DNA of 64,000 nucleotides from Pogonophryne albipinna (Eukaryota > Chordata > Actinopteri > Perciformes > Artedidraconidae), in assembly GCA_028583405.1 (NCBI GenBank), contig CM053255.1, positions 34,664,721-34,728,720 on the forward strand, given 5' to 3'. Below are positions 24,578 through 37,400 of the stretch, piece by piece; positions within the stretch are counted from its first letter, which is position 1, and every line of letters starts with the position of its first letter. Under the pieces are notes generated by a model, which had not been told where the DNA came from, searched no databases, and was given only the letters and a program-made list of their open reading frames with translations. Made by a program: the position numbers and the translations under genes.

Positions 24578-25069
24578 TCTATTGAATACAACCTGCAAAT
24601 GTACTACTGCAATGAAATGCTAAATATATTTTCAAAGTGTTTAGAGACAAGTAAACGCCGCAGTAAATGCTTTTCCACTCTCTTGAGAGAAGAGTTGAGT
24701 TTCATCAGGGCTGGATAACCTCAGCTGCAGATCCATAACCTGATATTGTGTGTGTGCTCCTTGAGCTCCGGGAACATCTTTAAAAAACACAGTAGTTTAT
24801 CTATAAAAACCAATATTACAAATTACACATTTGGCTCTTTACAATCTGTATAGCATACAATATCCTCTTTCCTTCACCTTGCTCTGCATTAGGAGAACAT
24901 CTTAGAGATCCCCCATACAGACATGCAGTATATGTTGTATGCAGTGGCGAGTAGAGATGGGTGAATCCTGATTCATCCGGATCATTAACCCGGATCCTAG
25001 TAATGAGCTGGTCGTGACGAGTCTCCCTTCTCGACTTCTCCTCATGCGTCCGGTCAGCCGAGGTCAGGG

Positions 25070-25965
25070 GGTAGAAGCATGGATGTATAATAAGAACTGG
25101 ATACAGCGTGGGAGGCGGGGCCTCATTCATTCCTATGAGAGTTGCTCAATGGCGCATGATGACAAAATGGCCCAAGTTTTGAGAAAGCGAAACGTCACAG
25201 ATTACCCGGCATGCCTGAGAAGTACCCGTATGTGCACTCATAGAGCATGCACAACTTTAACCACGCCCCCCAAAAGGCTCGTTCACATTAAGCACGTGAA
25301 TTTGCGTACACGTAACAGCACCGCTCGTTCATGACAGCATGGTACTGGATTTATATTAACGAGGCGGCAGTTAGCAGCTAGCGGCTAGCTAGTAAATTAT
25401 GCTAAGTTACACATCAATCGTTATGTACTTTTATATTACGCTGACATCAGGATCTAGTGATATCCAAGCAACAGAGCTTCATTTAGCATGATACTTGTGT
25501 GGGTTGTACATGAAACCACTTGGTAATATATAAAAATGTATATGTTGAAGCCTGTTATGATCAATTGTGAGTTAAAACTTTATCTAAAAAGTAAAGCTGA
25601 TGATGGATTACTGTGGTGGAGTTAAAATAACAATAGCCTATTTCTTTTTGAAATGTGATGGAGTAAAAGGATAGTCTGTGATTATTCATGTTAAGTAGCC
25701 CACAAGTAACTAAAACAATTGCAAGTGCAATAAGAAGCTACAGGAACGTTAATCTACGTCGGTAATATTAACTTTATTTAATACAACGTTTACGGTACAA
25801 GATTTACATCATACAGCCCATGTAGTATAATATTTTACAAATGATGAATTACAGCAAACATGTGCAATATATATATCCATTATTACAGCTCCGTGGGCTG
25901 GCAGTAAGGCGATATGGTCCGTTGTTATTGTGCATCCATGGGTAAAGAGAAACTCATGTAGTACT
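25070..25965 (+). repeat. Tandem duplication unit 1, left part (interrupted by the provirus)
   Basis: Starts 'gtagaagcatggatgtataa'. It continues after the provirus at 34657-34987 ('cacgtaacatgaacgtgccg' to 'cttcctgggggcttgg'). Unit 2 (34988-36108) repeats the whole series in the same order. Confidence 0.88.
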
Positions 25966-26407
25966 TGTGAGGGAATATTTTAGTCTGATCCCTTTGTGTA
26001 TTGAGTTTCTCAGCTTTCCTGAGAACCTGTCAAATTACAAACATATGCTTCTCGTTAAGTCGCATTATGCTCTTGCTCGCAACTTGACCGGGGACACAGG
26101 TCAAGAGGTCCTCTTTCTTCCTGTGGGGAGAAGTTTGGTTCAGGATAAGGATTGCAAATACTGAGGGGTCTTTGTTCCTGTGTCTGGCATTCATTAGGCA
26201 GGCTTGCTAAGTCCCTCCTCTTAGATATAACAGATCCATGATTCTCCTTTGTCTTCAGAGTTCCGCGTGGTTTGCCCACATGTAGAGTGTGATAGACTAT
26301 GTGAAGCTCTCCGGCCGTTTTTATAACTTTCAATAAATCTCAGTGTTTGACAACAAGGATTCCAGTTTCCATCTTTTCTGCATTGCTGCTCCGAAGTTTC
26401 CGTAACA
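25966..26407 (+). repeat. 5' LTR of the env-only provirus
   Basis: Begins 'tgtgagggaatatttt' and ends 'gtttccgtaaca'. A possible TATA motif 'agatataaca' is near 26224 and the poly(A) signal 'aataaa' is near 26332, giving a short R-U5. Confidence 0.93.
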
Positions 26408-26460
26408 AATTGGCGTCACGAAACAGAATACCAAAAGATCTTCAGAACTGGTAAGTGTAA
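26408..26460 (+). promoter_or_regulatory. Candidate primer-binding site and major splice donor
   Basis: 'tggcgtcacgaaacag' starts 3 bp after the LTR, where a tRNA primer-binding site is expected; I could not assign the tRNA. A near-perfect donor 'gaactg|gtaagtg' has its GT at 26451-26452. This is the leader layout used for spliced env mRNA in retroviruses. Confidence 0.65.
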
Positions 26461-29400
26461 TTTCAAATCTATATTTGGACATTGCCTTACCAGAATCTGT
26501 GATTGACGGTATCATAAAATTACCTGTGAAACTGAGCGGCTGCATTTTTTTTTTGGTTTCTCTACTATTTTACATTTGAGGGTGTAATAATAACCTAGGA
26601 ATATCGATTTTGACTGATTTCCTCTGTGTGTGCTTTTTTGGAATTAAATTACCAGACAATTACACACAGCAAATATTCGGAGAGACCTTAAAAGAGAGCA
26701 TCACTAAAATGGACTTCTGCATTAGAAAAATGTCATGCATCTGTATTGAAACAGATCGCCAAATTCTGGAGATTTCAGCGGTTAACTGGTTAATTTAACA
26801 GCAGACATCTCCTCGGATCTGCCTAGCTGCTGCAGGGAGTGTGTGTGTGAGATTTCACCCCCCCCCCCCTGCGGTGCAGCAGGCACAGAGAGGGTGGAGC
26901 ACGGAGTGACACAATATTCTCTTCCTCACACCATTTGTCGATTTTGGAACTAAACAAAAACGATGAGAAATGGGAAGGGTGGTATGCGGGAATATGTGAC
27001 ATCGAGCTGTGTTTCATAACAGATGAGTTGTTGAATTTGGCTGTTGTTGGAAGACAGGGTAAATAAAATAAAAAAAGTCTTTGCTCTCCGGATCGGGGGG
27101 GGCAAAAGCACCACTAAATTCGCATAGTGGTTGTTGATTGAGAATAAATTAGTTATTGCTCTTCAACAGATTCCGTTCTTAGCACTTGTACAAGTATATA
27201 TGGGCAGAAGGCACTCATATTAAACAGATATTTCCCTACCCGCTGAGATCTCCCTAATTCGGATTAAATTGAGCTGAATGAGCTTTTCTGTCACGCTGGT
27301 GTTTATTGCGAGTTCATGTTTGTTTGTCTAATTGTTTCTATATTGGTTTGTCCCACCGTCTTGTGTATGCTTTGTAACAACTAATGATGAATCAGTCCAT
27401 AGCCAGGGTTAAATGAACTAAACTTTAGTTATCTCACCAAAAGTAAATGACTTGAGAAAAATAAATAATGTGAAGATGTAAAGCAAAATTATATATTATA
27501 GTATAAAGGTGCTGCAAAATGAAAATAAATAACAAAAGAGTGTTTTTATGTCCTGCATCTGTCTCACACCATGAGACCCTCAGAGGCATCACTGCTGGTC
27601 ATAAATACCGGCCTGAGGAGAAAAAAATCTGTCTGCTCAATTGGGTTAATGTTGTATTATTTGTTTCAATTATTCTTAATCTATGTATTGTATGGTAATA
27701 GTGAATAAAAAATGTAATGTATTGAACACATTCCGAAACAAAGCAGATAAGACAGAACTAGACTCAGACATAATACTAATTGTGGTTGAAACCTTTTTGT
27801 GCTGTTGCTGCAAAATGGAAACTTTGTTGATTGTCTGTTCCAACTGGCCACTGGAGTCAGATAATTAATATAAGTTGAAGTTCAATTACAGTTTTAAATA
27901 TAGTTTAACATTCTTTATTAAACTGTTTCAAATTATTTTTAGTACAATTGGTCTACAGACATTACTACAATTCTAATAGTTGTTAAACTACTGAGCTTAT
28001 GAACAATAGAGTAAAGGTCGCTGGTTAAGCCAGGATCAATATATTTGTTGAGGTTTTTATTATGTGCATAATAAATGTGTTAAATGAATTGAGTAATTTT
28101 TAAAGGACTATAATGTTGCAATCTCTTTAGGATAAGTAATTGCAGTTCCAAGATAGATGTTGTTTTCCCTGGGCCTCTCCTTCACAGGCCCATAAATCAT
28201 GAGACTTCCAAATCCGAACAAGGCTTAGTCTTCCTATCTGTATAACCGGTGCTGTTAAGTAACTAAGTTCATAAACTCAACTAGTACTATACTTGGGTAC
28301 AATTTTGAGATACTTGTACTTTATTAAAGTATTTAAATGTTTTGCTACGTATTCTTCTACTCCACTACAGTTCAGAGGTAGCCTACATGGTGTATTTCTA
28401 CTCCACTACATGTATTTAATACCTTTAGTTACTTTACAGATCTGGATGAATGATGTGGAATATAACCAAGTGTTAAATCAGACTTTAGTTCCACCTGGAG
28501 TAAATCCACAAGCTACCCTGCAGTATACAAAGTCATTCAGAATAGCTGCACCTTTACCTGCTTTGAGAACACTTTCATGATCAATCATTATAAAACATAT
28601 CATATATATTATTCTGAAATAAACCAATCTGCACAATGATTTCTTTTATTGTCGCTATTTCCACTATATTTTGATGAGAATACTTTTATACTTTTACTTG
28701 AGTAACATTTTGAATGCAGTACTTTTACTGTAACATAGTATTCCTACGCTCTGGTACTTGTACTTTTACTCAAGTACAAGATCTGAGTACTAAAGCTAAC
28801 GTTAGCAGATAGTGACAATGTATGCTAGTTAGCTAGCTCAACGATTCCTTAAATAATATTGCGACAGAAAAAACTTTTAAGTTCACATTACGCTCTGCCG
28901 CTCCGACAGGGAGCTCTGCTCTGAACACCTGAACGGCCCGTTCTAACAGCTGTTCACCAGCGGTCCAGTCTGTGCCACAGTGACTCCGGACCACACAGCT
29001 AATATTAACGAACGCACCCGTAGGTAATGTGGCTGCTGAAGCTAGACCATCTTCGCGAAAATAGCAGAGCCTTATTTTACATCCATGAGCAGAGCCGACA
29101 GAAAGGAGGACTCGAGCACACAGCTCGCGCTTCATTGTCATATATAAGAAGAGCACCGTGCGTGTCATGATGGCACATAACAGCTCGCGGCTGCAGATTA
29201 CTCCGGTTCCCAGAACCCCATACCCCAATAATATTTTTATTGCAGATCTACATGAATCACACAAACGACCTATTTTGGATTCAAAACGGCGAATTTCGCA
29301 GAAAGGTGACAAGTTTGCATCCCTGCTTGTTATCCTTTCATCACAGAGCTGGGAAAATGGTGTATTGATTAGATTCTGATCCGTGCAAGTCCAATTTTAA

Positions 29401-31110
29401 CTGACTTTAGTTCTAATGTTAATGTTAATTTGATTTCAACCCATACGTAATTATTTGAATTAACTCAACATTTCACATGATGGATTAGTGTTCCACATTT
29501 TCCCACTGATTTGTTTTATGATTAGGCCAATGGTAAAGAGAGACATTGATGGCCCTGTGTCCTTTTTGTTAGTACGTGGTTCCATTTTGTCTGTGGCCTT
29601 GGACGGTTTCACTGAGAGTCACCCAGTTCTGCCCTGCTACAGTCCGGCTGAGTGCAGTCACAGAGATGCTATGGCTGCTCTACATGACATTAATGGTCTG
29701 GTCCGAGAATGGACACCATTTCCTGCTCCCAGAGAGAATGACGCTCCTCAAACTCAACATTACAGCCGTTGATTGATACTGTCTCACATGGGTCTGCTCC
29801 CCCCCATCGAGCTATGAACTGAAAGCTTGACATCTGCTTTGAACACTTGGAAGCCTCATTGCCACGCCAGCACCAAACCTTGGGTCAGTCAGATGAGACT
29901 AACGGCTTCACTTAGGGCATTTGGGTCAGGCACATGACTCTCGTTACCGCAGAGTGGGTTGTTTTAAGGCTATTCATACTGCTATGCAGAGGATGCCTGT
30001 AAGTTGGCAAGCTGTTAAAAACCCCTACTATGTTTAGTATAGGCCTCATGTCAGGGGCCTCTTACTGTCTAATTCTGCATGTATTCACATTATATGGACC
30101 ATGTTTCCACCTGGTGAAACTAGAGGCTGCACGGGACTCAGGCTACAATACAACCATTTTGTTCTGCTCTGACAATTCAATTTATAGATTCTACATCACA
30201 ACAATTAGTTTTTATTGTTTCCAATGATAACTTCACCTTAAGTGAAGGAATGCAAACCTGTTTTCAAACGTAAGGTTTTGAATTTGTTTGACATTTCTCA
30301 GTAATGACACCCTCGGACGCCCACTATCATTCATGCTATGCCTTCAGTGATAACTCAGATGTTAAGGGGGTTGAAGTTTTTTCCTCCCGAATCGGCTATG
30401 CTTTGTTTTTTCAACAACGGTGTGCATTTCCTGCATGATATATGCTTCTCACAATTGTTTTTTGTTAGCTGCGCACAGGTGATACTGAGTCTTCTCGAGT
30501 AATGGATTATGATCTCTACCATGCTTACATGGACTCGTATGTTTTATTTCATATCTAACAGAAGTGAGAGACGAAAGACATGGGAAGATGTAAGAGAGAT
30601 GAGGAAGAGAGAATAGAGAGAAGAGGGAAGAGAGGGATAGGAAAGAGAGAAGAGATATTTGCGAGTTGCATACTGATACTGAGTCTTATCGATTGATAGC
30701 TTATAGACAATACCATGTTTAAATAGACTCCTACTTGTTATTACACATGTGACATATGTAAGAAAAGGGAGGGGAGAGTCAATTATATTGAGTAATTGAT
30801 TTCATATTGGAACATTTATTTCAAATGTATTTCTGTTAAACTAATCTTTTATCAAACGGTAAATGGTGAATTAATATAACATTTAGAATCATTGAGAAGG
30901 GGTTATATCCACAGGAACTAGCTCACATTTAACTTAAAATAACATTTCTCTGCTATGGACTGATGAGAATATGATTATTGCATGTTAAATGACTAACACA
31001 AACCTTACATTTATAGTGTGCATGTGTCAGGAAGGCTCCCAAATAATTCTGAGGGGCCTATCCTATTTTTGTAATTGAATGATAATGTGCTAATCCATTA
31101 CCTTGAGTTG
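26461..31110. other. Provirus interior without recognisable gag or pol
   Basis: All frames are short. I see no zinc knuckle, protease, RT or integrase motif. It contains a C run (26859-26870), a MITE (28250-28795), a GC-richer block (28860-29220) and a GA-rich tract (30565-30660). Open frames such as 29488-29772 resemble nothing I recognise. Confidence 0.6.
28250..28795 (+). mobile_element. Short DNA element ('acttttacttgagtaa' family), copy 2
   Basis: Closely matches 16541-17000 and ends 'gtacttttactcaagtac'. It lies inside the provirus. Either it inserted after the provirus or it was carried with it. Confidence 0.85.
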
Positions 31111-31121
31111 TCTTCACTCAG
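31091..31121 (+). promoter_or_regulatory. Splice acceptor upstream of env
   Basis: A branch-like 'taatcc', then 'ttgtcttcactcag|g', 82 bases before the first env ATG. With the donor at 26450 it would give a typical subgenomic env mRNA. Confidence 0.55.
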
Positions 31122-31203
31122 GAAAACATCCCTATCAAGTGTTAATAGTGACCAGAACAGCCCTGAGAGTACAAGGTAGAGCGGAGTGGATTCACGCTTC
31201 CAG

Positions 31204-33527
31204 ATGTCGTCTCTCTCCTCTACTGGATGCTGGCGTGTGAAAGCAGTCATCATCATCGTCATTCTGGGTCTACTGTACCTGGCCAAGGACGCCCTGCTAG
31301 ATGAAGCTGTGGAAATCCCAACGACAGGAGGCGAGGGCTCTCGCCCCTCTGAGGGAGAAAATAAGGTGCTCTTATCTAAGAGCGCAGACGACTTGACTAC
31401 TCAGGGTCCAGACCCTGAGGGCAAAACAACACCAACGGGCAAATCAGTGCCTAGCGACAAGGACAGGTTGTATCAGATCACCACACAGACATTCAGTATG
31501 GTGCGAGAGACACAAAGAGAGAGAAAAGGAGGAAGAATAAGGAGGATTGTCTCCCTCCCTGGACATAAATCAGAGACTATTTCTTTTAACTGTCCAATTT
31601 CAATATGTGACTCATCTAACTGTATTATTGTGTTTCCTGTGTTTTTAGTTTACTCAACGTGGGAGATGTATCCAAAGAACCAGTACCATTGGTTCAGGGA
31701 GTCGTCAGAGGTGGTAAGAATAGCTCTCAACACAATTGACAATATGCCCCCAGAACTGTGGTGTAGCACTTTAGAACAGTTACAGACACTGATAAGGGAT
31801 GAGGTAAAATGTACAATGAGGAAACCAGATTACCAGGTTCCCAATCCAGGTGTCACTGCATGCACATTTACTGGACCAAATAGCGAAACAAATGTTCTAT
31901 CCACTCCACTTAAACAATCAGGAGGTGATGTAGATTCTTTAAAAAAGGCCTTAATCACTCCTTCTAAACGAACTAAATCTAATTCTGCAGTAAGTTTAAT
32001 GTTAGACTACGCGCATGAACGCAATGTTAGCAACTGTTGGCTGTGCCAAAATATGCCAGAATCCATGCATTCTCCAATGTTTAGTCCAATTCCTTTCACG
32101 AAAGCTGACTACGGTCTCGTGAGCTGGAATGATATAGCATCCCGAATTAGCGATGAGGCAGATGACTGTTATACTCCCTCCTACCCCATAGACTCTGAGC
32201 AACATTTACAGTACGAGGGCTTAGTCTCTCTCATTGTTGATACAGTAAATAAAGATTACCTGCCAGATGGTTTCAAACGATTAATGATGCTAAGACTTAT
32301 ATATGTCAAGAAATACATCCACCTAGCTTTTGAATACAGATTCCAATTAGCTCTAGTCCAGACTAATTGCTCAGCTAATTCTACGAGTCCAACATGTACA
32401 ATGCAACCCCACACACTGTCTTTGTTGGTTGAAGCTATGGTAACAGTTGTGCCCTGGTTTGGCTCCAGAACAGTGGACTCCGTTAAAGTTAAAATACATG
32501 ACTGTACGCAGCCAATACCCTTAGGCAAGCCTCCTACACGTGATTGTTCAGTATATGTTCCCCCAGTTGTAGTGCATGAGTGGAAAAATGTGTCTATCTG
32601 TTTCCAGAATGAAGCAGGATCTCACACCTCTCCAGATGTGGGACACAGCGACTGTAATACCATAGTGAGGGTAAAATTAGCCAGAATTCCCCTCCCACAG
32701 AGAGTGTACTTAGTTTGCGGCGACCGGGCATATGGCTGTGTGCCATATGACATTTTTGATGGCACCTGTTATCTAGCCTACCTAATCCCTTTAATTCGTA
32801 AAGTAGAGGCTAATGAGATTGCAGCGATACTTCCCTCTCTACACAGGAACAGCAGGTCCATTACACAAGGACAACAGATAGCTAGCCTATTTTTGCCTTG
32901 GTACGGTATTTATGTTACTCAGCAGGAAATAGTGGCACTGTCCAAAGTAGTGGAACACCATCTAAATGTATCTAACACAGTGATGTTAGCTGAACACAAA
33001 AATTGCAGGAAGTAAGGACAGTAGCATTAGAGAATCGTATGGCGCTGGATCTTCTCCTAGCTGCTCAGGGGGGCACATGTAAGGTAATTGGGTCTGAGTG
33101 TTGTTCTTTCATCTCTGAAGCTACACCGGAAGTAATGGACATGGCTCATGATACTGCTAGGGGAATAAAAGAATTGCATGAAACTCATGGATTTACATTT
33201 GGGGATTTAAGTGGAACCATTGGATCCTGGGGAGCGGGGTTGGTTAAATTTGTTGTTACTGTTTCAGTGTTTATCTTGGTTGTGCTAATCCTAGTGATCT
33301 GTTTGATAACTGTAGTTAAATTAGCCATACGCAGGGTTGCCAAGACCGCCCTCCAAGCCCCACAGAGGCTAGTGGGGTATTCAACTGTAGGTGACACAAT
33401 GTTAATGTACGACGCCGAGCTTCCAGATCCATGGGTCTCCATTGCGGTTTCTGCCCCATGGGTACCCCATTCAGCGATTGATAAAATGATTACAGTTGAC
33501 ACTCAAAATAAAGAACAGATGTTTTGA
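31204..33527 (+). pseudogene. Retroviral envelope-like gene, broken by one frameshift
   Basis: The first ATG is at 31204; the frame is open further upstream but without an ATG. Residues about 12-31 form a hydrophobic segment, and a basic RIRR site lies at residue 111. The surface part is cysteine-rich with a CWLC motif at residue 278 and many N-glycosylation sites. The first frame stops at 33013-33015. The transmembrane part continues in another phase from 33003, with the immunosuppressive-domain-like segment, CX6CC at 33078-33104 and a membrane anchor near 33229-33330. CWLC plus CX6CC is the covalent SU-TM pattern of gamma-type envelopes, which mediate receptor binding and fusion. The frames are offset by one base, so this copy cannot make a complete envelope unless the shift is a sequencing error. 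Confidence 0.85.
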
Positions 33528-34209
33528 TTTCTCTGTTTCAGGTTGTTATATAATAAATGTCTGACTTTTCCTTTTCAGATTTTGAACAAATGTATTTGAA
33601 TGAAATATATGTACTACTAAGTGCCTTACTCTTGAATAAAGCGTAATGAAGTAAACGTAAAGTAATGTTAAAAAATTGAGGACACTGCAACTTTGCAGGT
33701 TACAGATTGATCTATTCATCACTGTGAATTTATACCTTAACTGTGAATTTTAGCTGGATCTCTCATGATTCTGATTTTATACCTCAATTGGATTTCTTAT
33801 AATCCTAAATTCTAATTGTGTTTTAATAAGTAATTGCCTTGAAGTAAATCTTTGAGATGTAAGCTGATTTAGAATTTGTGTTTGATGAATGAGATTAACT
33901 GAGTGATAAATGATAAAAGATCTTATTTTTGAAACATATATTTTGCTATTATATTTTTGTATTTCATGTGTGTTTATTATTGTGCTTTTGACAAATGATG
34001 CCAAACACTGAGGAGAGATGATTTTTCTATTATGATTGACTGTGTTCAATCATTGTGATTGAAATGTTTTCAATCTTGTTCTACTTTTGATGTAATTGAT
34101 GTATGTGAGCCCACACAACTCTGAAGACGCTTATTGATTTAGGTAGTGACTGAAATATTCTTAGACTAATGTTAATTGGTTATCAATAGATTGATAAAAA
34201 GAATGGAAC

Positions 34210-34651
34210 TGTGAGGGAATATTTTAGTCTGATCCCTTTGTGTATTGAGTTTCTCAGCTTTCCTGAGAACCTGTCAAATTACAAACATATGCTTCTCGTT
34301 AAGTCGCATTATGCTCTTGCTCGCAACTTGACCGGGGACACAGGTCAAAAGGTCCTCTTTCTTCCTGTGGGGAGAAGTTTGGTTCAGGATAAGGATTGCA
34401 AATACTGAGGGGTCTTTGTTCCTGTGTCTGGCATTCATTAGGCAGGCTTGCTAAGTCCCTCCTCTTAGATATAACAGATCCATGATTCTCCTTTGTCTTC
34501 AGAGTTCCGCGTGGTTTGCCCACATGTAGAGTGTGATAGACTATGTGAAGCTCTCCGGCCGTTTTTATAACTTTCAATAAATCTCAGTGTTTGACAACAA
34601 GGATTCCAGTTTCCATCTTTTCTGCATTGCTGCTCCGAAGTTTCCGTAACG
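34210..34651 (+). repeat. 3' LTR of the env-only provirus
   Basis: Same 442 bp as the 5' LTR, ending in g instead of a at 34651. It is preceded by the weak purine tract 'aaaaagaatggaac'. Confidence 0.93.
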
Positions 34652-34987
34652 GTACTGAACACGTAACATGAACGTGCCGGGCGGCGCGGTCCCGTGGGTT
34701 AGATGCGCGTTCATAATGCAGAGGGAAATAACTCTCAGAATAACGTTATTAGCACATTTTTACAACTTGAGGAACGAATGTTTTTAATAAGGGCTATACA
34801 AACGTTCATACTGGGTAGTTTATTTAGTTTAAAAAAAATTATCCAACGAGTTACAGACCACTATTTCCCAATGTAAGTCAATGGGAAAAAGTGTTTCCGG
34901 GCCCAGCAACCTAAAGGAAGTGTAGTACCGCCGTTTGACCACAATGAATATTCTCATCAGACTCCGGCGCACTTCCTGGGGGCTTGG

Positions 34988-36108
34988 GTAGAAGCATGGA
35001 TGTATAATAAGAACTGGACACAGCGTGGGAGGCGGGGCCTCATTCATTCCTATGAGAGTTGCTCATTAGCGCATGATGATAAAATGGCCCAACTTTTGAG
35101 AGAGTGAAACGTCACAGATTACCCGGCATGCCTGAGAAGTACCCGTATGTGAGCTCATAGCGCATGCGCAACTTTAACCAAAATGCTCGTTCACATCAAG
35201 CACGTCAATTTGCGTACACGTAACAGCACCGCACGTTCATGACAGCATGGATGGATTTGATATTAACGAGGCGGCAGTTAGCAGCTAGCGGCTAGCTAGT
35301 AATTATGCTAATGTGAACACATCAATCGTTATGTACTTATATTACGCTGTAACAGGATCTAGTGATATCCGAGCAACAGAGCTTCATTTAGCATGAAAGA
35401 ATGATTGCACTGTATATATATATATATAGGCCTATATATACTTATAATAATAAGTAATATTAACTTTATTTAATACAACATTTACGGTACAAGATTTAAT
35501 CATACAGCCCGTAGTATGATAATGAATTACAGCAAACATGTGCAATATATCCATTATTACAGCTCCGTGGGATGGCAGTAAGACGATATGGGTCCGTTCT
35601 TATTGTGCATCCATGGGTAAAGATAAACGCAACTCACATTGGTTTCTCAAACAGCATCTCTGTAAATTACGTGTATTCACTGAATTTCACTCTCTGCCTT
35701 TAACGGCTCGTTGTAGCTCCAATAGCTCCAGCCCCCACCCTCCCTGTGAGCACAGTGTGCTCTGATTGGTCGGGACACGTAACATGAACGTGCCGGGTGG
35801 CGCGGTCCCGTGGGTTAGATGCGCGTTCATAATGCAGAGGGAAATAACTCTCAGAATAACGTTATTAGCACATTATTACAACTTGAGGAACGAATGTTTT
35901 TGATAAGGGCTATACAAGTGTTCATACTGGGTAGTTTATTTAGTTTTAAAAAAATTATCCAACGATTTACAGACCATTCTTTCCCCATGTAAGTCAATGG
36001 GAAAAAGTGTTTCCGGGCCTGGCAACCAAACGGAAGTGTAGTACCGCCGTTTGGCCAGCACGAATATTTTCATCTGAGTCCGGCGCACTTCCTGGGGGCT
36101 TGGGTAGA
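34988..36108 (+). repeat. Tandem duplication unit 2
   Basis: Repeats unit 1 from 'gtagaagcatggatgtataa' through 'ggcacttcctgggggctt'-type sequence near 36100. It has a (ta)n insertion near 35415 and small deletions. Non-coding. Confidence 0.88.
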
Positions 36109-36239
36109 AGAGGTCGAATCTTGGCTTGCTCTTCCTGTTGTCATCAGAGGTCTTCTCCTATTGGCCGGCGTCGACGGGGGCGGGTCCAATGCAATTCCTG
36201 CCTTTTTCTGTTGCTAAATTATATCATTCTGCTGTCTGT

Positions 36240-36530
36240 GGTTATTTAAACATTCCATAATAAACGTGATTTCAGCGTCAATAAATGAGTGTTAAACCCA
36301 GTGAGTTTAGGGTACAACATCACGTCATTTCACCTTCAATTCACGGTTTGAAAACGTTGCATTTCGCCACATGCTAATGCTAACCGGAAATGAAGAATTT
36401 TCAGAATAAAAGTGTTAAGTTAATAGTTAGTGTGAACTTCCGTTTTTTTCAGAATAAAACTGATTTAAATTAAATACAGTGTGTTTAATTCAAATTATGC
36501 CATATCCACATTGATTTTAATTTCTAACAC
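36240..36530 (-). repeat. Possible old LTR-like segment
   Basis: On the minus strand it starts 'tgttagaaattaaaat' and includes 'ttccggttagc', both also present in the LTR at 50284-56519. Overall similarity looks modest, so this is tentative. Confidence 0.3.
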
Positions 36531-36689
36531 TCACATGACTCAAATGGCTCGTATGATCCGGATCTCTTCAATGACTGACTCAGAAGACTCTGAGTCCGTA
36601 AAAGGATCCGGATTTGCCATCTCTAGTGGCGAGCCGTGACCCCTTCCCTCGTAAAAAATAGTTATTATACTTTACCTTATTTTCCGTGG

Positions 36690-36960
36690 GCCCGAGTGCA
36701 GAGATGGAGAACTGGAGTCCTGGACTCGGACTCGAGGGCCGATTTTCGGGACTCGTGACTCGACTCGGACTCACGCACTGATTGACGCGACTCGGACTTG
36801 GACTCGTGAATTCTCGCGCACGATGAATCGGACTCGTGAATTCTCGCATACGATGACTTGGACTCGGACTCGTGAATTTTTCCCCCCACGATGACTCGGA
36901 CTCGACTTGTACATTGACGCTCAGACTTGGACTCGGGCAAGTTTTTCTCTGGAGTCTGAT
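36690..36960. mobile_element. hAT-like terminus with 'ggactcg' subterminal repeats
   Basis: 'gagatggagaactgg' is followed by many 'gactcgga' repeats, a fish hAT subterminal pattern. The partner end was not found. Confidence 0.55.
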
Positions 36961-37175
36961 GTCCTCTATCCTGGCGTGTGCATCTGCGAGGCGAGTTCAC
37001 GTACTGGGCCCCGCTATTCCAGTCTAAAGATGTCTAGAGACACACCCTGCATCGTGCTGTATGCTTTCACACATTCTGCTTCCACATTGGAAAAGAGCAG
37101 CGCAAAATGCTCGTTATTTGGAAAAAAGATTGAAGCGAAGGCTCCATAACACATAACTCTAAGGATCGAGTTCAG

Positions 37176-37400
37176 ACCATAGACTGTATATATAAATGGA
37201 CGTAGGGTCCGTGACATCACCCATAGGATTCTGCAGAGTTGCAGAGAAGCCTAAAGTAGGCGGTGTCGGCCACTAACCCGCCTCCTCCAAATAAGGGCAA
37301 AGAGGCGGAGCCGAGGCGGGACCTCCTGTTATCGAGCTGGAAGTTCTAGAGCTAGCTGAGGCTACTAAGCTAAGCTAACATGCTCCCCGTCTGCCAGAGT
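37176..37400 (+). mobile_element. Fish MITE with 'catagactgtatata' end
   Basis: 'ccatagactgtatatataaa' followed by 'ggtccgtgacatcacccata' is a common teleost non-autonomous element. The right boundary is uncertain. Confidence 0.55.

Larger units (their letters stand above)
25966..34651 (+). mobile_element. Endogenous retrovirus-like provirus with env only
   Basis: Two direct 442-bp LTRs are bounded by the 5-bp TSD gtact (25961-25965 and 34652-34656). By eye the LTRs differ at only two positions (26105 versus 34349, and the last base). Order: LTR, candidate primer-binding site, splice donor, 4.7 kb without recognisable gag or pol, splice acceptor, env-like gene with a break, weak purine tract, LTR. 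A MITE lies in the interior. Confidence 0.9.
24952..36625. mobile_element. hAT-type element containing a tandem duplication and a provirus
   Basis: The perfect 8-bp TSD gtggcgag is at 24944-24951 and 36626-36633. Ends are 'tagagatgggtgaatcc' and 'ggatttgccatctcta', with 'ccggatc' motifs just inside each. Without the provirus and its TSD it is about 3.0 kb. No transposase is visible. Confidence 0.9.

Noticed and set aside
29488..29772. A gag or pol piece inside the env-only provirus
   Set aside because: No motif of any retroviral domain could be recognised in it.
33003..33015. Programmed frameshift joining the two env parts
   Set aside because: The local sequence is not a standard slippery site in the upstream frame; an indel is simpler.
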